From contig NZ_JAMLJL010000001.1 in assembly GCF_023634845.1 (NCBI RefSeq), positions 186,001 through 250,000 on the forward strand: a DNA stretch of 64,000 nucleotides, in the 5' to 3' direction. The position numbers and the translations under genes are program-made. Of the stretch, positions 9,471 through 17,954 are shown in pieces. The notes under the pieces were generated by a model. That model was not told the origin of the DNA and did not search any database. It saw only the letters and a program-made list of their open reading frames with translations. Origin of the DNA: Flavobacterium amniphilum. Its GTDB lineage: Bacteria; Bacteroidota; Bacteroidia; Flavobacteriales; Flavobacteriaceae. How positions within the stretch are numbered: the stretch's first letter is position 1; each line of letters begins with the position of its first letter.

Positions 9471-11807
9471 TTAATTTATTTTAAATTCGTCTGTGTTGTT
9501 TTCTTCTTCTGGTTTTACGGCTGTTGAATCTCTTGAAATAGAATCGTTTTCTATTCTTCTTTCAGGAGCTGTATAACAATCTACTTTTATAGATAGGTCT
9601 TTAGGTTTTTCAAATGCCTCTTTAGAAACATTTAAAGTAGGATCTGCATAACATTTTTTCATGAACAATGCCCAGATTGGCAATGCCATTGTTGCGCCTT
9701 GACCGGAAGCCAATGTTCTAAAGTGGGCTGAACGATCCTCATTACCTACCCAAACTCCTGTAGCCAGATTAGGCACCATTCCCACAAACCAACCATCCGA
9801 CTGGTTTTGTGTAGTTCCCGTTTTTCCTGCAATAGGATTTTCAAACATATACGGATATCCAGTCACTCTTTCAAATTTCCAACCTCCGCCTTGGGTTCTT
9901 AAACGTCCACCTGAACCAGATTCAGTAACTCCTTCCATTAATTTGATAACAGCATAAGCAACATCTTTGCTCAATACATCTTTTGATTCCAGTTTCGGTT
10001 CAAAAATCACGTTTCCGTTTTTATCTTCTATTTTAGTAATTACCTGTGGTTTTAAATAAATTCCCTGATTAGCAAAAGAGCTGAACGCAGCCACTAAATC
10101 CCTGACTGTCATATCAACAGCTCCCAAAGCAATTGAAGGTTGTGACGGAATATCAGATTCAACACCTAGTTTTTTTACTAAGTCAATTACTGCATCTGGT
10201 CCGGTACGGTCGATTAATTTAGCAGAAACCGTATTCACTGAGTTAGCCAATGCTTTTTTAAGGGTCATCATACCGCGATACTTGTGATCAGAGTTTCTTG
10301 GCTCCCAATCTTCTGTAACATTATGTCTCCCTTTACGGATCATGAAAGGTCCATCGACAATGGTATCACAAGGTGACATTCCTAATTGTTCAATAGCCGT
10401 AGCATATACAAACGGTTTGAATGTTGATCCTACCTGACGTGCTCCCAAACCAACGTGGTCATATTGGAAATAACGGTAATCGATACCTCCCACCCAAGCC
10501 TTCACAAAACCGGTTTGCGGTTCCATAGCCATTAATCCCGGTTGAAGAAAATGTTTGTAATAACGGATGGAATCATAAGGTGTCATGATGGTATCCCTGT
10601 CGCCTTTCCAGCTAAAAACCGTCATTTTAGTTTTAATGTAAAACGATTTTTTGATTTCATCCTCATCTTTTCCATTTTCAGATAAAATTCTCCAACGCTC
10701 TGTATTGCGCATAGAACGCTCCATGATTTTATCGATATCAGCTTCCTGGATATTCACGAAAGGGGCAGTTTTGTTTTTCTTCATCTCTATGAAGAATTCC
10801 TGCTGAAGGTTTGCCAAATGCTCTTTTGATGCTTCTTCGGCATATACTTGCATTCTCGAATCAATGGTTGTATAAATTTTTAATCCGTCAGAATAGATAT
10901 TATAATCTGAACCGTCTTCTTTTTTATTTTCCAATACCCATTTTTTCATGTAATCACGAAGGTATTCCCTAAAATAAGTTGCAGTCCCTTCGTTATATTT
11001 TTCAGGTGTAAATGTTAAGTTGATCGGTTTTGCCTGGAAGTTTTCTTTTTGTGAAGTGGTTAAGAATTTATTCTTTTCCATTTGCTTCAACACCACATTA
11101 CGTCTGTCTTTCACCATTTCTTCACGTTTCAACGGATTAAACAATGATGGGTTTTTCAACATTCCTACCAACATGGCTGCTTCAGCCACTGTTAAATTTT
11201 TAGGCTCTTTGGCAAAGTAAACTTTTGCCGCCGAACGTATTCCAACTGCCGTATTAATAAAATCGGCTTTGTTCAAATACATGGCAATAATTTCATTTTT
11301 AGTGTATTGACGTTCCAAGCGGATAGCAATAATCCATTCCTTTGCTTTTTGAATAATACGGAATGGTAAAAAACGGGAACCTTCACCATGGAATAAAAGT
11401 TTAGCCAACTGTTGCGTCAACGTACTCGCCCCACCACTGGTACCTGCACTTAAGACCGCTCTCATTGTTCCTCTTCCGTCTATTCCGGAATGGTCATAAA
11501 AACGTTCATCTTCTGTAGCTACCAAAGCATTTACCAAATGTTTGGGCAAATCTTCATATTTAACCGGTGTTCTGTTTTCGTTAAAAAATTTACCAATTAC
11601 CACTCCGTCAGAAGAGATAATTTCGGTAGCCAAATTTGATTCCGGATTTTCCAGCTCCTCAAATGATGGCATCGATCCAAAAAGTCCCCACGAAGCAAAA
11701 AGAAAGAATAATAAAACTCCTCCAAATCCCATGAAGAAGAACTTCCAGAATTTTTTCACATACGGTGAATAATCCGGTTTTTTAGTATTTAATTTTTGAT
11801 TTGCCAT
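9471..11807 (-). CDS. pbp1A: Penicillin-binding protein 1A, bifunctional peptidoglycan synthase
   Basis: Inner-membrane peptidoglycan glycosyltransferase/transpeptidase of about 778 aa. One transmembrane segment near the N-terminus (WKFFFMGFGGVLLFFLF) is followed by a GT51 domain with EDERFYDHSGIDGRGTMRA and GGASTLTQQLAKLLFH. The transpeptidase domain has the SxxK motif GSTFKPF, the SxN motif ANSVNT and the KTG motif AGKTGTTQNQSDGWFVG. An ATG at 11831 is also open, but the start at 11807 (MANQKLNTKK) lies 1 nt after the gldH stop and is preferred. It is the last gene of a ricT-gldH-PBP1A run. The C-terminal tail is acidic and low in complexity. Confidence 0.93.
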   Translation of the reverse strand: MANQKLNTKKPDYSPYVKKFWKFFFMGFGGVLLFFLFASWGLFGSMPSFEELENPESNLATEIISSDGVVIGKFFNENRTPVKYEDLPKHLVNALVATEDERFYDHSGIDGRGTMRAVLSAGTSGGASTLTQQLAKLLFHGEGSRFLPFRIIQKAKEWIIAIRLERQYTKNEIIAMYLNKADFINTAVGIRSAAKVYFAKEPKNLTVAEAAMLVGMLKNPSLFNPLKREEMVKDRRNVVLKQMEKNKFLTTSQKENFQAKPINLTFTPEKYNEGTATYFREYLRDYMKKWVLENKKEDGSDYNIYSDGLKIYTTIDSRMQVYAEEASKEHLANLQQEFFIEMKKNKTAPFVNIQEADIDKIMERSMRNTERWRILSENGKDEDEIKKSFYIKTKMTVFSWKGDRDTIMTPYDSIRYYKHFLQPGLMAMEPQTGFVKAWVGGIDYRYFQYDHVGLGARQVGSTFKPFVYATAIEQLGMSPCDTIVDGPFMIRKGRHNVTEDWEPRNSDHKYRGMMTLKKALANSVNTVSAKLIDRTGPDAVIDLVKKLGVESDIPSQPSIALGAVDMTVRDLVAAFSSFANQGIYLKPQVITKIEDKNGNVIFEPKLESKDVLSKDVAYAVIKLMEGVTESGSGGRLRTQGGGWKFERVTGYPYMFENPIAGKTGTTQNQSDGWFVGMVPNLATGVWVGNEDRSAHFRTLASGQGATMALPIWALFMKKCYADPTLNVSKEAFEKPKDLSIKVDCYTAPERRIENDSISRDSTAVKPEEENNTDEFKIN

Positions 11808-11808
11808 C

Positions 11809-12309
11809 TTATTTTTTTTCTGTTGATTCAATTCTGAAGCCTATTTCCGTAATTCCGTTTAACACTTCAACTCCTTTTACTTTTCCGGTTTGTCTTACGG
11901 CCTGTTGTATGGATACTTTGTATTTTCCGTTTTCAGGAAAAGTAAAATTCTCATGATACCAAAGTTTGCTTTCCTTAATATCTGACCATCCTTCTCCCAT
12001 TAATGTTCCGTCGGGATTTGCCATTTGGTATTCAAGTGTATCCACCTTGATTTTTCCTTTTGGTTCTTCCATTTTAACAATCAGAAACAGGTTACTGAAT
12101 TCGTAATCATCGTTATTCCGTACATTAATAAATAAATTAACCGGATCTTTTGATGCCGTCCGGTCAAAATTGAATGTTACTACACTGTCACGATTCCAAC
12201 CGTTATCAATAGTATGGTATTCATCGTAAATTTGTGTTTCATCACACGACACCAGTAACAGTGCGGAGAAAAAAAACAACAGACTATTTTTTAGTATCTT
12301 TCTTGTCAT
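11809..12309 (-). CDS. gldH: Gliding motility lipoprotein GldH
   Basis: Outer-envelope lipoprotein of about 166 aa, required for gliding in Flavobacterium (family knowledge). A hydrophobic signal ends in a lipobox (LLLVSC). The mature part begins with DETQIYDEYHTIDNGWNRD, typical of GldH, and the middle carries NLFINVRNNDDYEFSN. The frame is open to 12351, but the start at 12309 (MTRKILKNSLLFF) puts the lipobox at the usual distance and is preferred; either start overlaps the end of the ricT-like gene. Its place between the PSP1 gene and PBP1A matches my memory of the F. johnsoniae gldH neighbourhood. Confidence 0.88.
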   Translation of the reverse strand: MTRKILKNSLLFFFSALLLVSCDETQIYDEYHTIDNGWNRDSVVTFNFDRTASKDPVNLFINVRNNDDYEFSNLFLIVKMEEPKGKIKVDTLEYQMANPDGTLMGEGWSDIKESKLWYHENFTFPENGKYKVSIQQAVRQTGKVKGVEVLNGITEIGFRIESTEKK

Positions 12310-13579
12310 TTCTAAACTTAGAGCGGTTTGGTTTGTTTTCCTTTTTTTCACCTCCAGCCGGTTTTGGCTCTTTATTTTTACTTTGGTTTTGGCCTTGAGC
12401 CTGGTTTTGAGCCTGAGATTGCTTTTGGCCTTGAGCCTGACCTTGGTTTTGTTGTTGAGGACGGCGTTTTTTATTGTTTTTCTTTTTAGGTTGGTCGAAA
12501 CGGGTTAAACTATCCTGACCCATTGCATTCTGGAATGTTTTTTCAACTTCAGGTTTACCAGCCTCAATTGCATAATCTTCTAACGCAGAAACTTTTGTTT
12601 TCTGTTTATTCAACTTAATAATTTCTTTTACATGCTCTGCTTTTAAAACATGCCATTGTGAAAAATTATCGGTGTATGAAAACCACATCAACCCTTTAAA
12701 AATATCTATTTTCTGACATACCGCTTCTCCTTTATCCGTATAAAGTTTGGTCTCCATATCGGGTAAATCTTTTAAAGCATCCATGTAAGTATCCAATTCA
12801 TAATTCAAACAACACTTCAGTTTACCACACTGACCGGCAAGTTTTTGAGGATTCAGTGATAATTGTTGATAACGTGCAGCTGAAGTATTTACGCTTCTGA
12901 AATCAGTTAACCAAGTCGAACAACACAGTTCACGCCCACAAGATCCAACACCGCCCAAACGTGATGCTTCCTGACGGAAACCAACCTGTTTCATTTCAAT
13001 ACGGATTTTGAATTCGCCAGCGTAGTCTTTAATCAATTGGCGGAAATCGACACGGTCATTTGCCGTGTAATAGAAAGTAGCTTTGGATGCGTCGCCCTGG
13101 AATTCAATATCTGAAATTTTCATTTCCAGTTTCAAAGCAATCGCCAATTCACGGGCACGTACCTTCATAGGTTCTTCCCTGTCACGTGCTTCGCTCCAGA
13201 TGTCGATATCTTTTTGTGATGCTTTTCGATAAACTTTCGGAACTTCTCCTTGATGATTAACTCCTTTCTTCTTCATTTGAACCTTAACCAATTCGCCGGT
13301 TAACGTCACAATTCCTACATCATGCCCCGGAGAAGATTCGGTTGCTACAATATCACCGATACTTAAAGTCAGCTTTTCTGAATTCCTGAAGAATTCTTTA
13401 CGTCCATTTTTAAAACGGACTTCAATACAGTCAAAAACTTCCTGTCCGCCCGGCAAACTCATGTTTGCCAACCAGTCAAAAACAGTCAATTTATTGCAGC
13501 TATCGGTGCCGCAGGTACCATTATTTTTACACCCCTTTGGCGCTCCGCCAGTAGAGGTTGAACAACTATTACATGCCAT
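12284..13579 (-). CDS. ricT: PSP1-domain protein, RicT/YaaT-like
   Basis: A 431-aa cytoplasmic protein. A cysteine-rich N-terminus (ACNSCSTSTGGAPKGC) leads into the PSP1 domain, with the conserved cysteines of GGVGSCGRELCCSTWL and LAGQCGKLKCCLNYE (about residues 210-255). In Bacillus, RicT partners RicA and RicF as an iron-sulfur complex that influences RNase Y; in Bacteroidota the role is not settled. The last 75 residues are a highly charged Lys/Gln/Asn tail built from degenerate QxQ/GQ-type repeats. The 3' end overlaps gldH by about 26 nt, implying translational coupling. Confidence 0.85.
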   Translation of the reverse strand: MACNSCSTSTGGAPKGCKNNGTCGTDSCNKLTVFDWLANMSLPGGQEVFDCIEVRFKNGRKEFFRNSEKLTLSIGDIVATESSPGHDVGIVTLTGELVKVQMKKKGVNHQGEVPKVYRKASQKDIDIWSEARDREEPMKVRARELAIALKLEMKISDIEFQGDASKATFYYTANDRVDFRQLIKDYAGEFKIRIEMKQVGFRQEASRLGGVGSCGRELCCSTWLTDFRSVNTSAARYQQLSLNPQKLAGQCGKLKCCLNYELDTYMDALKDLPDMETKLYTDKGEAVCQKIDIFKGLMWFSYTDNFSQWHVLKAEHVKEIIKLNKQKTKVSALEDYAIEAGKPEVEKTFQNAMGQDSLTRFDQPKKKNNKKRRPQQQNQGQAQGQKQSQAQNQAQGQNQSKNKEPKPAGGEKKENKPNRSKFRNDKKDTKK

Positions 13580-13669
13580 AATTTCTATATATATTGGTCA
13601 TTCCGTTTTTGTAACGAAACTACTATTGCCAAATTACTTACTGAGGGTAAAGATACATATTTTAAGTTC

Positions 13670-13719
13670 CAAAAAAGAAATCCCAAATACCAATTTTTTC
13701 ATTTTGGAATCCGGGATTT
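13670..13719 (-). terminator. Terminator of trhO
   Basis: AAATCCC (13678-13684) pairs with GGGATTT (13713-13719), with an inner CCAA/TTGG pairing. On the minus strand the stem is followed by CTTTTTT. It lies about 20 bp past the trhO stop. Confidence 0.7.
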
Positions 13720-13741
13720 AAAATCTGTTTATTTTGAAAAT

Positions 13742-15109
13742 TTATTCGGTGATTTTGAATAGTTTATCTGACAAACGAACTCTGAAAGGCACGTTAAAAG
13801 TTACCTTATCACCTGCCTTACCAACAGCATCCGAACTACCATTCACACGCATTTCACCAATTTCCATTTCCTGATTACCGGTAGTAGGTCCGGAAATGAT
13901 AATCTTGTCTCCTTTTTTTACTTCTCCGTTAGTGATCAAAAACTGGGCTACGCCTGCTTTTACATAATAATGTTCTGCTTTGCCCAAAATGGTTTTCTTG
14001 ATTTTCAGTTTCTGACGGATATTTCTTGGTTTTTCTTCACCGGTTGCTTTGGCCAAAGAAACGGCATCCGGTTCCCCTGATTTTTTAAACACCAATGAAT
14101 CCGATTTTCCTTTTCTGAAAATTTTATTTCCAACCTGGATTCCTCTTCTTCTTTTTACTTGTTCAGCCAGTGACAGATGCGTAGTTTCAAGACATTCTGA
14201 CGAACAGCAGTTTTCCATTTTTTCTGCACATTCATCACATTGGATGAATAACAAATGACAACCGTCGTTCGCACAATTTGTATGGGTATCACAAGGTTTT
14301 CCGCATTGGTGACATTGTGCAATGATGTCATCCGTAATTCTTTCACCTAAACGGTGGTCGAATACGAAGTTTTTACCAATGAATTTGCTTTCCAGTCCTT
14401 CTTCTTTGATTTGCTTCGCATAATTAATGATACCTCCTTCTAATTGGTATACATTCTTAAAACCTTGATGCTTGAAATAAGCCGAAGCTTTTTCACACCG
14501 GATACCTCCGGTGCAATACATTACCAGGTTTTTATCTTCTTTAAAATTTTTTAATTGATCGTTGATGATCGGTAATGATTCACGGAAAGTTTCAACATCA
14601 GGTGTTATGGCCCCTTTGAAACGGCCCACTTCACTTTCGTAATGATTCCTGAAATCGACTATTATCGTATTAGGATCATCTAAAATCGTATTGAAATCTT
14701 TCGCATTTAAATGAACCCCTATATTAGTGACATCAAAAGTATCATCATTTAATCCATCAGCAACAATTTTGTGGCGAACCTTAACCGTCAACTTCAAAAA
14801 GGAATGATCATCATGTTCCACTGCAACATTCAATCGGATACCTTTCATGAAATCATATGCTTCCAAAGTTTCACGGAACGCTTCAAAGTTTTCGGCAGGA
14901 ACCGACATTTGGGCATTGATCCCTTCTTTGGCCACATAAGTACGGCCTAAAGCATCAAGCTTATTCCATTGTATAAATAAATCGTCTCTGAATTTTTGAG
15001 GATCTTCGATGTGTGCGTACGCATAGAAAGACAATGTAAGGCGTTGTTGACCTGCCTGATCGATCAGTTCTTTTCTTTCTTCTGCGCTTAAAGTGTTATA
15101 CAGTTGCAT
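13742..15109 (-). CDS. trhO: tRNA uridine-34 hydroxylase TrhO with extra C-terminal beta-barrel
   Basis: Rhodanese-family enzyme that makes 5-hydroxyuridine at tRNA position 34 using oxygen. An N-terminal acylphosphatase-like domain (about 20-110) precedes a rhodanese domain with the active-site loop MYCTGGIRCEKA near residue 198. A cysteine cluster (CHQCGKPCD, CANDGCH, CDECAEK, CCSSEC) follows. At 455 aa the protein is about 100 residues longer than typical TrhO: after a basic linker, residues from about 370 (KKTILGKAEHYYVKAGVAQFL) form a segment resembling the EF-Tu domain-2-like barrel at the C-terminus of U32 proteins such as TrhP. The hydroxylase call is strong; the origin of the tail is an inference. 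A good promoter precedes the gene. Confidence 0.85.
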   Translation of the reverse strand: MQLYNTLSAEERKELIDQAGQQRLTLSFYAYAHIEDPQKFRDDLFIQWNKLDALGRTYVAKEGINAQMSVPAENFEAFRETLEAYDFMKGIRLNVAVEHDDHSFLKLTVKVRHKIVADGLNDDTFDVTNIGVHLNAKDFNTILDDPNTIIVDFRNHYESEVGRFKGAITPDVETFRESLPIINDQLKNFKEDKNLVMYCTGGIRCEKASAYFKHQGFKNVYQLEGGIINYAKQIKEEGLESKFIGKNFVFDHRLGERITDDIIAQCHQCGKPCDTHTNCANDGCHLLFIQCDECAEKMENCCSSECLETTHLSLAEQVKRRRGIQVGNKIFRKGKSDSLVFKKSGEPDAVSLAKATGEEKPRNIRQKLKIKKTILGKAEHYYVKAGVAQFLITNGEVKKGDKIIISGPTTGNQEMEIGEMRVNGSSDAVGKAGDKVTFNVPFRVRLSDKLFKITE

Positions 15110-15168
15110 GCTATAAACGTTAAGTGAGAAATTAATAAATAAGAACCCTAAATGGAAGGATTCCGGTG

Positions 15169-15197
15169 CAAAGGTATTGCTTTTTAGATAATTTCAA
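15169..15197 (-). promoter_or_regulatory. Promoter of trhO
   Basis: On the minus strand TTG (15197-15195), an 18-nt spacer and TACCTTTG (15176-15169) match the flavobacterial consensus TTG-N17-23-TAnnTTTG. The -33 box falls inside the end of dprA. Confidence 0.65.
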
Positions 15198-16287
15198 AAT
15201 CTTTACCCGGCAAAGGCCTGACCACTCCTTTCAACTCCATGCCAAGCAAAACGGATGATAACTTAAAAACCGGTAATTCTGTGTGAAGAGCAATAATATC
15301 CAAATGATCTTTCCCCTTTTTTTGCAGGTAATCATAAACCAACTGCTCCTGATCATCAAGCGTCACAAATAATTGTTTTTGAATAGCTCTCTTTGATGAG
15401 TTCTTTATGTCCCAATTCAAATGATAAATCAAATCACTTGCATTTGTAAGGGTTTGGGCTTTGTTCATTTTAACAAGCCAGTTGCAACCCTGACTGTATT
15501 TATCTGTAATTCTTCCGGGTACCGCAAAAACATCCCGGTCGTATTCATTTGCCATATTAGCGGTTAGCAGCGAACCGCCTTTTTCGGCACTCTCAATAAC
15601 CACGGTAGCTTCAGACATACCTGCGACGATACGGTTCCGTTTCACAAAATTCTCCCGGTCAGGATTGGATATACTCCAGAATTCAGTCATAAAACCACCA
15701 TTTTGTTCCATTTTCACCATGTATTTCTTATGGTTTTTAGGATAAATCTGATTGAGTCCGTGTGCCAGAACCCCAATCGTTTGCAAATTATTTTCCATCG
15801 CAGATTGATGGGCTACGATATCGACACCATAAGCAAAGCCACTTACAATAATAGGGTTGAGGAAAGCCAGATCAGCGATAAAGTTCTTACAGAAATCTAT
15901 TCCGTATGGAGTAACCTGCCTCGTGCCCACTATACTGATTATTTTGCGGTTGTCCAGATTAATATCTCCCGATGTGAACAATAAAACCGGGGCGTCATAG
16001 CATTGCTTTAGCTTCTCTGGATATAAAGCATCCTGATAATAAAGCGTTTGGATGTTTTGTTGTTGGATAAATTTGATTTCGTTCTCGGCAAATTTGAAAA
16101 CTTCTTTGTCTTTTAGGTTTTTCAGGGTTGCTGAACCTATTCCGTCAATTTTTGCCAATTGGGATGGTTTGGCTTTGAATATTTCTTCGGGCGAACCCAG
16201 GTGAGTCAGTAGTTTTTTAGCAGTAACATCTCCAATCCCCTCAACTTTTAGCAGTGCTAAGGTGTGTAATAAATCTTGTTGTAACAT
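15184..16287 (-). CDS. dprA: DNA-processing protein DprA/Smf
   Basis: A 367-aa protein that loads RecA on incoming single-stranded DNA during natural transformation. N-terminal helix-hairpin-helix motifs (VEGIGDVTAKKLLTHLG and IDGIGSATLKNLK) precede the Rossmann-like DprA domain with SIVGTRQVTPYG, VSGFAYGVDIVAHQSA and GVLAHGLNQIYP. GGSLLTANMANEYDRDVFAVPG is also typical. A C-terminal winged-helix-like domain (about 300-367) completes the usual architecture. The gene is single. Its 3' end hosts the trhO -33 box. Confidence 0.93.
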   Translation of the reverse strand: MLQQDLLHTLALLKVEGIGDVTAKKLLTHLGSPEEIFKAKPSQLAKIDGIGSATLKNLKDKEVFKFAENEIKFIQQQNIQTLYYQDALYPEKLKQCYDAPVLLFTSGDINLDNRKIISIVGTRQVTPYGIDFCKNFIADLAFLNPIIVSGFAYGVDIVAHQSAMENNLQTIGVLAHGLNQIYPKNHKKYMVKMEQNGGFMTEFWSISNPDRENFVKRNRIVAGMSEATVVIESAEKGGSLLTANMANEYDRDVFAVPGRITDKYSQGCNWLVKMNKAQTLTNASDLIYHLNWDIKNSSKRAIQKQLFVTLDDQEQLVYDYLQKKGKDHLDIIALHTELPVFKLSSVLLGMELKGVVRPLPGKDFEII

Positions 16288-16387
16288 GGCGTATAAAATA
16301 GAGTGGCAAATTACGCGAAATTTAAATTGTTAATAACATTTGTTGATAAAATTTTTATTTCGCCTTGTATTCTTTATTTTTGTTGCT

Positions 16388-17323
16388 ATGAATGTACCAC
16401 AGCATATTTCTCAGTTACTGTACCGTTACCAATGTGTGACGGTTCCGGGTTTTGGTGCTTTTTTAACCGAAACAATTTCTGCCGGTATACAGGAAAGCAA
16501 CCATACCTTCTTTCCTCCAAAAAAAGTAATCGCTTTTAATGCGAATATTAAAAATAATGACGGCTTACTGGCAAACCATATCTCACAAGTTGAAAAACTA
16601 ACTTATTCAGAAGCTTTAAACATAATTGAAACTGAAGTTGCGGATTGGAAATCAAAACTAAGCAACCGTGACTATTTAATTTTTAAAGGCATTGGTCTTT
16701 TAAAATTAAATGCCGAAAACAATATGGTATTTGAAGCTTCGAGCCATGTAAACTATCTGACAGATGCTTTCGGACTGAGTTCTTTTGTTTCACCGGCTGT
16801 TAAACGTGAAGAATTAAAGAAATTAGTAGATGCTTCCGTTGAAGAAAAGCCTACGATTGAATTAATCCAGGAGAGAAAAATTACCCGTCCATATTTAAGA
16901 TATGCAGCAATGTTTATTCTTTCTTTAGGCGGTTCAGGATTTGGATATGCTACTTACATCGGCCAACAGGAAAAAGCCGAAACTTTATTGGTTCAGACTG
17001 AAGTTCAGAAAGAAGTACAACATAAAATCCAGGAAGCTACATTCTTTATTAGTAATCCAATTGATCAAGCCGTTGTAAATCCTAATCTGAATTATGATTT
17101 CCATGTGGTTTCAGGTTCGTTCAGAAATAAGAAAAATGCTGAAAATGCAATGAATATACTAATTCAGAAGGGCTATCAGGCTTCTGTTTTAGAACGGAAC
17201 GGAGATGATTTATTTTCGGTTCTTTACGGAACGTATTCAACTCAAGCCGAGGCTGACGAAGCATTATTAAAAATTCAGGGTAAAGAAAACAAAGACGCTT
17301 GGATTCTCCTGCAGGAAAAATAA
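16388..17323 (+). CDS. HU-like domain and SPOR domain membrane protein
   Basis: A 311-aa protein with an N-terminal HU/CCDC81-type domain (residues 1 to about 145, starting MNVPQHISQLLYRY with VPGFGAFL), one transmembrane helix (about 175-195, AMFILSLGGSGFGYATYI) and a C-terminal SPOR domain (about 235-311, DFHVVSGSFRNKKNAENA). SPOR domains bind denuded glycan strands at division sites, so a link from cytoplasm to peptidoglycan is plausible. The frame is open from 16340, but the start at 16388 begins the domain cleanly and the longer N-terminus is hydrophobic and unlike the family. A terminator follows directly. Confidence 0.85.
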   Translation: MNVPQHISQLLYRYQCVTVPGFGAFLTETISAGIQESNHTFFPPKKVIAFNANIKNNDGLLANHISQVEKLTYSEALNIIETEVADWKSKLSNRDYLIFKGIGLLKLNAENNMVFEASSHVNYLTDAFGLSSFVSPAVKREELKKLVDASVEEKPTIELIQERKITRPYLRYAAMFILSLGGSGFGYATYIGQQEKAETLLVQTEVQKEVQHKIQEATFFISNPIDQAVVNPNLNYDFHVVSGSFRNKKNAENAMNILIQKGYQASVLERNGDDLFSVLYGTYSTQAEADEALLKIQGKENKDAWILLQEK

Positions 17324-17330
17324 TATACTC

Positions 17331-17360
17331 AAAGCCTTTCATACTCTGAAAGGCTTTTTT
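17331..17360 (+). terminator. Rho-independent terminator
   Basis: AAAGCCTTTC (17331-17340) pairs perfectly with GAAAGGCTTT (17348-17357), followed by TTT-ATT. It sits 8 bp past the HU/SPOR gene stop. Confidence 0.9.
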
Positions 17361-17402
17361 ATTATCGAAACACCATAACTATTATCTTTATAAAAAATTA
17401 AC

Positions 17403-17915
17403 ATGCAAACTAAATTTCCCTCAGAATCCTTAACGGTTTTAACCGATTTGGTTTTACCAAGTGAAACAAACCCATTAAACAATTTGTTCGGTGGTGAACT
17501 ACTGGCCCGTATGGACAGAGCTGCCAGTATTGCCGCACGTCGTCATTCACGCAGAATTACTGTAACGGCTTCGGTGAATCACGTTGCTTTTAACCGGGCC
17601 ATTCCTCTAGGAAGTGTTGTAACTGTTGAAGCTAAAGTATCCAGAAGTTTCAAATCGTCAATGGAAATTTATATTGATGTATGGATTGAAGACCGTGAGT
17701 CAGGATCAAAAACCAAAGCTAACGAAGCCATTTATACTTTTGTTGCCGTAGACGAAACCGGACGTCCGGTGGAAGTTCCACAAATCGTTCCACAAACCGA
17801 TGAAGAAAAAGCACGCTTTGACGCAGCGCTTCGAAGAAAACAATTGAGTTTGGTATTGGCCGGAAAAATGAAACCGGATGAAGCTACCGAATTAAAAGCA
17901 TTGTTTACTTCGTAA
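17403..17915 (+). CDS. Acyl-CoA thioesterase, hotdog fold (YciA/BFIT-like)
   Basis: A 170-aa single-hotdog thioesterase that hydrolyses acyl-CoA to free acid and CoA. The helix motif NPLNNLFGGELLARMDRAASIAA and the strand SVNHVAFNRAIPLGSVV match the family, and the length is normal. It stands alone between two terminators. A TATCTTTA box at 17383-17390 could be the -7 element, but no -33 is apparent. Chain-length preference cannot be read from the sequence. Confidence 0.88.
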   Translation: MQTKFPSESLTVLTDLVLPSETNPLNNLFGGELLARMDRAASIAARRHSRRITVTASVNHVAFNRAIPLGSVVTVEAKVSRSFKSSMEIYIDVWIEDRESGSKTKANEAIYTFVAVDETGRPVEVPQIVPQTDEEKARFDAALRRKQLSLVLAGKMKPDEATELKALFTS

Positions 17916-17922
17916 ACAACAT

Positions 17923-17954
17923 AAAAAAAAGTCCCTCTCGAGGGACTTTTTTTA
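17923..17954. terminator. Bidirectional terminator between convergent genes
   Basis: The palindrome GTCCCTCTCGAGGGAC (17931-17946) is flanked by an eight-A and an eight-T run, so it can end transcription on both strands. Confidence 0.92.

Noticed and set aside
12340..12470. CRISPR-like or tandem repeat array
   Set aside because: The repetition is coding low-complexity sequence of the RicT tail, irregular in unit length and without spacers.
16375..16382. TATTTTTG as -7 box for the HU/SPOR gene
   Set aside because: It would place the transcript start at or after the ATG at 16388, and no TTG lies at a suitable distance.
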